DNA of 6,960 nucleotides, taken from contig JAAYSB010000229.1 of the NCBI GenBank assembly GCA_012518475.1, positions 1 through 6,960 of the forward strand, given 5' to 3'. The position numbers were made by a program, and so were the translations under genes. Below the pieces are notes generated by a model, which did not search any database, was not told where the DNA came from, and saw nothing but the letters and a program-made list of their open reading frames with translations. The stretch comes from Intrasporangiaceae bacterium. GTDB lineage: Bacteria > Actinomycetota > Actinomycetes > Actinomycetales > Dermatophilaceae. The number at the start of each line of letters is the position of its first letter. Position 1 is the stretch's first letter. Of the stretch, positions 6,388 through 6,960 are shown piece by piece.

Positions 6388-6960
6388 GGGTCGACATCGA
6401 CGAGTACACGACGAACACCGCCCTCACCGAGGCCGTCGCGGCCTTCGACGCAGGCTGGGCGACCGAGGAGCTGACGGCCACCGGCCGCCTCGTCGGTCAG
6501 GCGGACTTCCAGCGCGACGCAGAGCTCGCGAACACGATCACGCCCCGGCTGCACACCCACGACCGGTGGGGGCACCGGGTCGACGAGATCGAGTTCCACC
6601 CGGCCTATCACCGGATCATCGGCGACGCCATCGCCGCCGGTGCGCACACGAGTGCCTGGGCCGAGCCCGGCCCGGGGGCGAACGTCGCCCGAGCTGCGCA
6701 GTTCTCTCTCTTCGGGCAGATCGAGCCCGGCCATGCCTGCCCGGTGTCGATGACCCACGCGGTCGTGCCCTCCCTCCAGACCACACCGGACCTCGCGGAC
6801 GTCTGGCTGCCGAAGGTGTTCTCGCGTGACTACGACCCCGAGCTGCGCGACCCGGCGACCAAGGACAGCGCGATCTTCGGGATGGCGATGACCGAGAAGC
6901 AGGGCGGCTCGGACTGGTTGAGGACGACGTGCGTCACACCGCCTGCCTGTCGCGCATCCC
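6354..6960 (+). CDS. AidB-like acyl-CoA dehydrogenase family protein, 5' part, disrupted by a fold-back junction
   Basis: The N-terminal ~187 residues match the AidB branch of acyl-CoA dehydrogenases. These include THVVLNQ, GWATEELTATGRLVG, LHTHDRWGHRVDEIEFHPAYH, GANVARAAQFSLFGQIEPGHACPVSMTHAVVP and GMAMTEKQGGSD (176-187), at about the position expected in E. coli AidB, a protein of about 540 aa. AidB is an FAD- and DNA-binding protein linked to the alkylation response; related proteins may oxidise acyl-CoAs. The start is GTG 6354 by homology. The in-frame ATG 6318 would add 12 non-conserved residues and lies inside a palindrome. Family resemblance ends at Asp187 (6914). The remaining in-frame codons (WLRTTCVTPPACRAS) are the reverse complement of the gene's own beginning, not AidB sequence. 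The gene is therefore either artificially joined or truly broken, and the frame runs off the window. Confidence 0.8.
   Translation, partial: MTHVVLNQSEPRVDIDEYTTNTALTEAVAAFDAGWATEELTATGRLVGQADFQRDAELANTITPRLHTHDRWGHRVDEIEFHPAYHRIIGDAIAAGAHTSAWAEPGPGANVARAAQFSLFGQIEPGHACPVSMTHAVVPSLQTTPDLADVWLPKVFSRDYDPELRDPATKDSAIFGMAMTEKQGGSDWLRTTCVTPPACRAS
6904..6960 (-). repeat. Right arm of the 57-bp inverted repeat (inverted, displaced copy)
   Basis: Exact reverse complement of 6331-6387, reaching the last base of the window. Bases 6904-6914 also encode the expected GGSD of the AidB-like protein, so the switch into inverted sequence happened within about 11 bp shared by both sites (GCGGCTCGGAC). The intervening segment 6388-6903 is ordinary coding sequence. 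Confidence 0.95.

Noticed and set aside
6252..6758. Upstream extension of the thiolase reading frame on the minus strand
   Set aside because: Thiolase similarity begins at ATG 6251 with a good AGGAG site. The extension is antisense to the conserved AidB-like coding sequence.
6331..6960. Invertible DNA switch or insertion element bounded by 57-bp inverted repeats
   Set aside because: The segment between the arms is ordinary AidB coding sequence with no recombinase or transposase. The right arm is a misplaced copy of coding DNA rather than a terminal repeat, so a fold-back join explains it better.

Overview
The window is GC-rich DNA with GC-ending codons, tight gene packing and several genes that appear to lack a 5' leader. 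Together with the close resemblance of the central pair to mycobacterial FadA/FadB, this points to a high-GC actinobacterium, perhaps from the Micrococcales; the exact taxon is inference. It is a fatty-acid beta-oxidation locus with two small regulatory modules and an AidB-type flavoprotein at the right end. No RNA genes, CRISPR array, transposase or phage gene is visible.

Left (1-1500): the N-terminal part of a TetR-family regulator (minus strand, running off the window) is divergent from a complete acyl-CoA dehydrogenase (plus strand). The 69-87 bp between them hold inverted repeats and a promoter that would give a leaderless dehydrogenase mRNA. A 12-bp perfect stem-loop sits on the dehydrogenase stop codon, where it meets the next gene tail to tail.

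Middle left (1504-2800): a PadR-type repressor and a five-helix membrane protein with a HAAS-like N-terminal segment overlap by 4 bp on the minus strand. The padR promoter holds a perfect 12-bp palindrome between its putative -35 and -10 boxes, suggesting autoregulation. Between this module and the next lies an 82-nt, nearly perfect palindrome (2694-2775).

Centre (2796-6251): a fadA-fadB operon on the minus strand. FadA is a 404-aa thiolase with its catalytic Cys and His. FadB is a 734-aa fusion of enoyl-CoA hydratase and 3-hydroxyacyl-CoA dehydrogenase with all main active-site residues. With an acyl-CoA dehydrogenase such as the one at the left, they cover all four steps of a beta-oxidation cycle.

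Right (6252-6960): a divergent intergenic region with a 20-bp near-palindrome, then the first ~187 residues of an AidB-like acyl-CoA dehydrogenase homologue. That gene stops resembling its family at 6914. From there the sequence becomes the exact reverse complement of the gene's own 5' end: a 57-bp perfect inverted repeat, 6331-6387 with 6904-6960, entered through about 11 bp of microhomology. This fold-back junction is the most striking structure in the window and may be an amplification or assembly chimera rather than biology. I see no convincing new multi-gene system here.
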